Below are positions 6,180 through 6,216 of a DNA stretch of 6,216 bases, piece after piece; within the stretch, counting starts at the first letter, position 1; the number at the start of each line of letters is the position of its first letter. A program made the translations under genes and the position numbers. Source of the stretch: an uncultured Anaerolineales bacterium (GTDB lineage Bacteria; Chloroflexota; Anaerolineae; Anaerolineales; UBA11657); the NCBI GenBank assembly GCA_913040765.1, contig CAJWIA010000094.1, positions 1-6,216 of the forward strand, given 5' to 3'. The notes under the pieces are model-generated. The model saw only the letters and a list, made by a program, of their open reading frames with translations, made no database searches and was not told where the DNA came from.

Positions 6180-6216
6180 TGCCCGATTAGCACGTACTGC
6201 TTGAGATATAGCAAGC

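Overview
The window is bacterial DNA, A+T-rich throughout, about 40% G+C by eye. It has short intergenic gaps, standard bacterial coding and two convergent gene blocks that meet near base 3000. The lineage cannot be fixed from sequence alone. An M48 peptidase with a long C-terminal extension beside lemA is an arrangement I associate mainly with Gram-negative bacteria such as gammaproteobacteria, so that is a tentative placement. I see no insertion sequence, integrase, tRNA, rRNA or CRISPR array.

Bases 177-2997, plus strand, hold a complete lutABC operon. LutA (CCG-domain protein), LutB (LUD domain plus ferredoxin-type Fe-S motifs) and LutC (LUD domain) form the FAD-independent iron-sulfur L-lactate oxidation complex, which converts L-lactate to pyruvate. 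lutA and lutB overlap by 14 bases and lutB and lutC are 6 bases apart, so the three are almost certainly cotranscribed. The 176-base leader carries a perfect 12-bp palindrome and a cluster of short GCGTT-containing direct repeats, candidate regulator sites. No lactate permease or regulator gene lies inside the window.

Bases 3026-6179, minus strand, hold an envelope-related block. Read in the direction of transcription it contains a small multi-span membrane protein of unknown function with a cysteine-containing tail (its reading frame stays open to the right edge, so it may be 5'-truncated). Next comes lemA, with a recognisable promoter and Shine-Dalgarno site. Last is a 634-residue membrane-bound M48 (HtpX-like) zinc metalloprotease whose C-terminal half has two TerB-like stretches. 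LemA and HtpX-like proteases are recurrent neighbours, and membrane protein quality control is the usual inference for the pair.

The two blocks have no evident functional link. They converge with only 28 bases between stop codons and no obvious terminator there. Nothing here amounts to a clear new system. The items most worth following are the cysteine-tailed membrane protein, the M48 C-terminal extension, the apparently leaderless start of the protease gene and the repeat cluster upstream of lutA.
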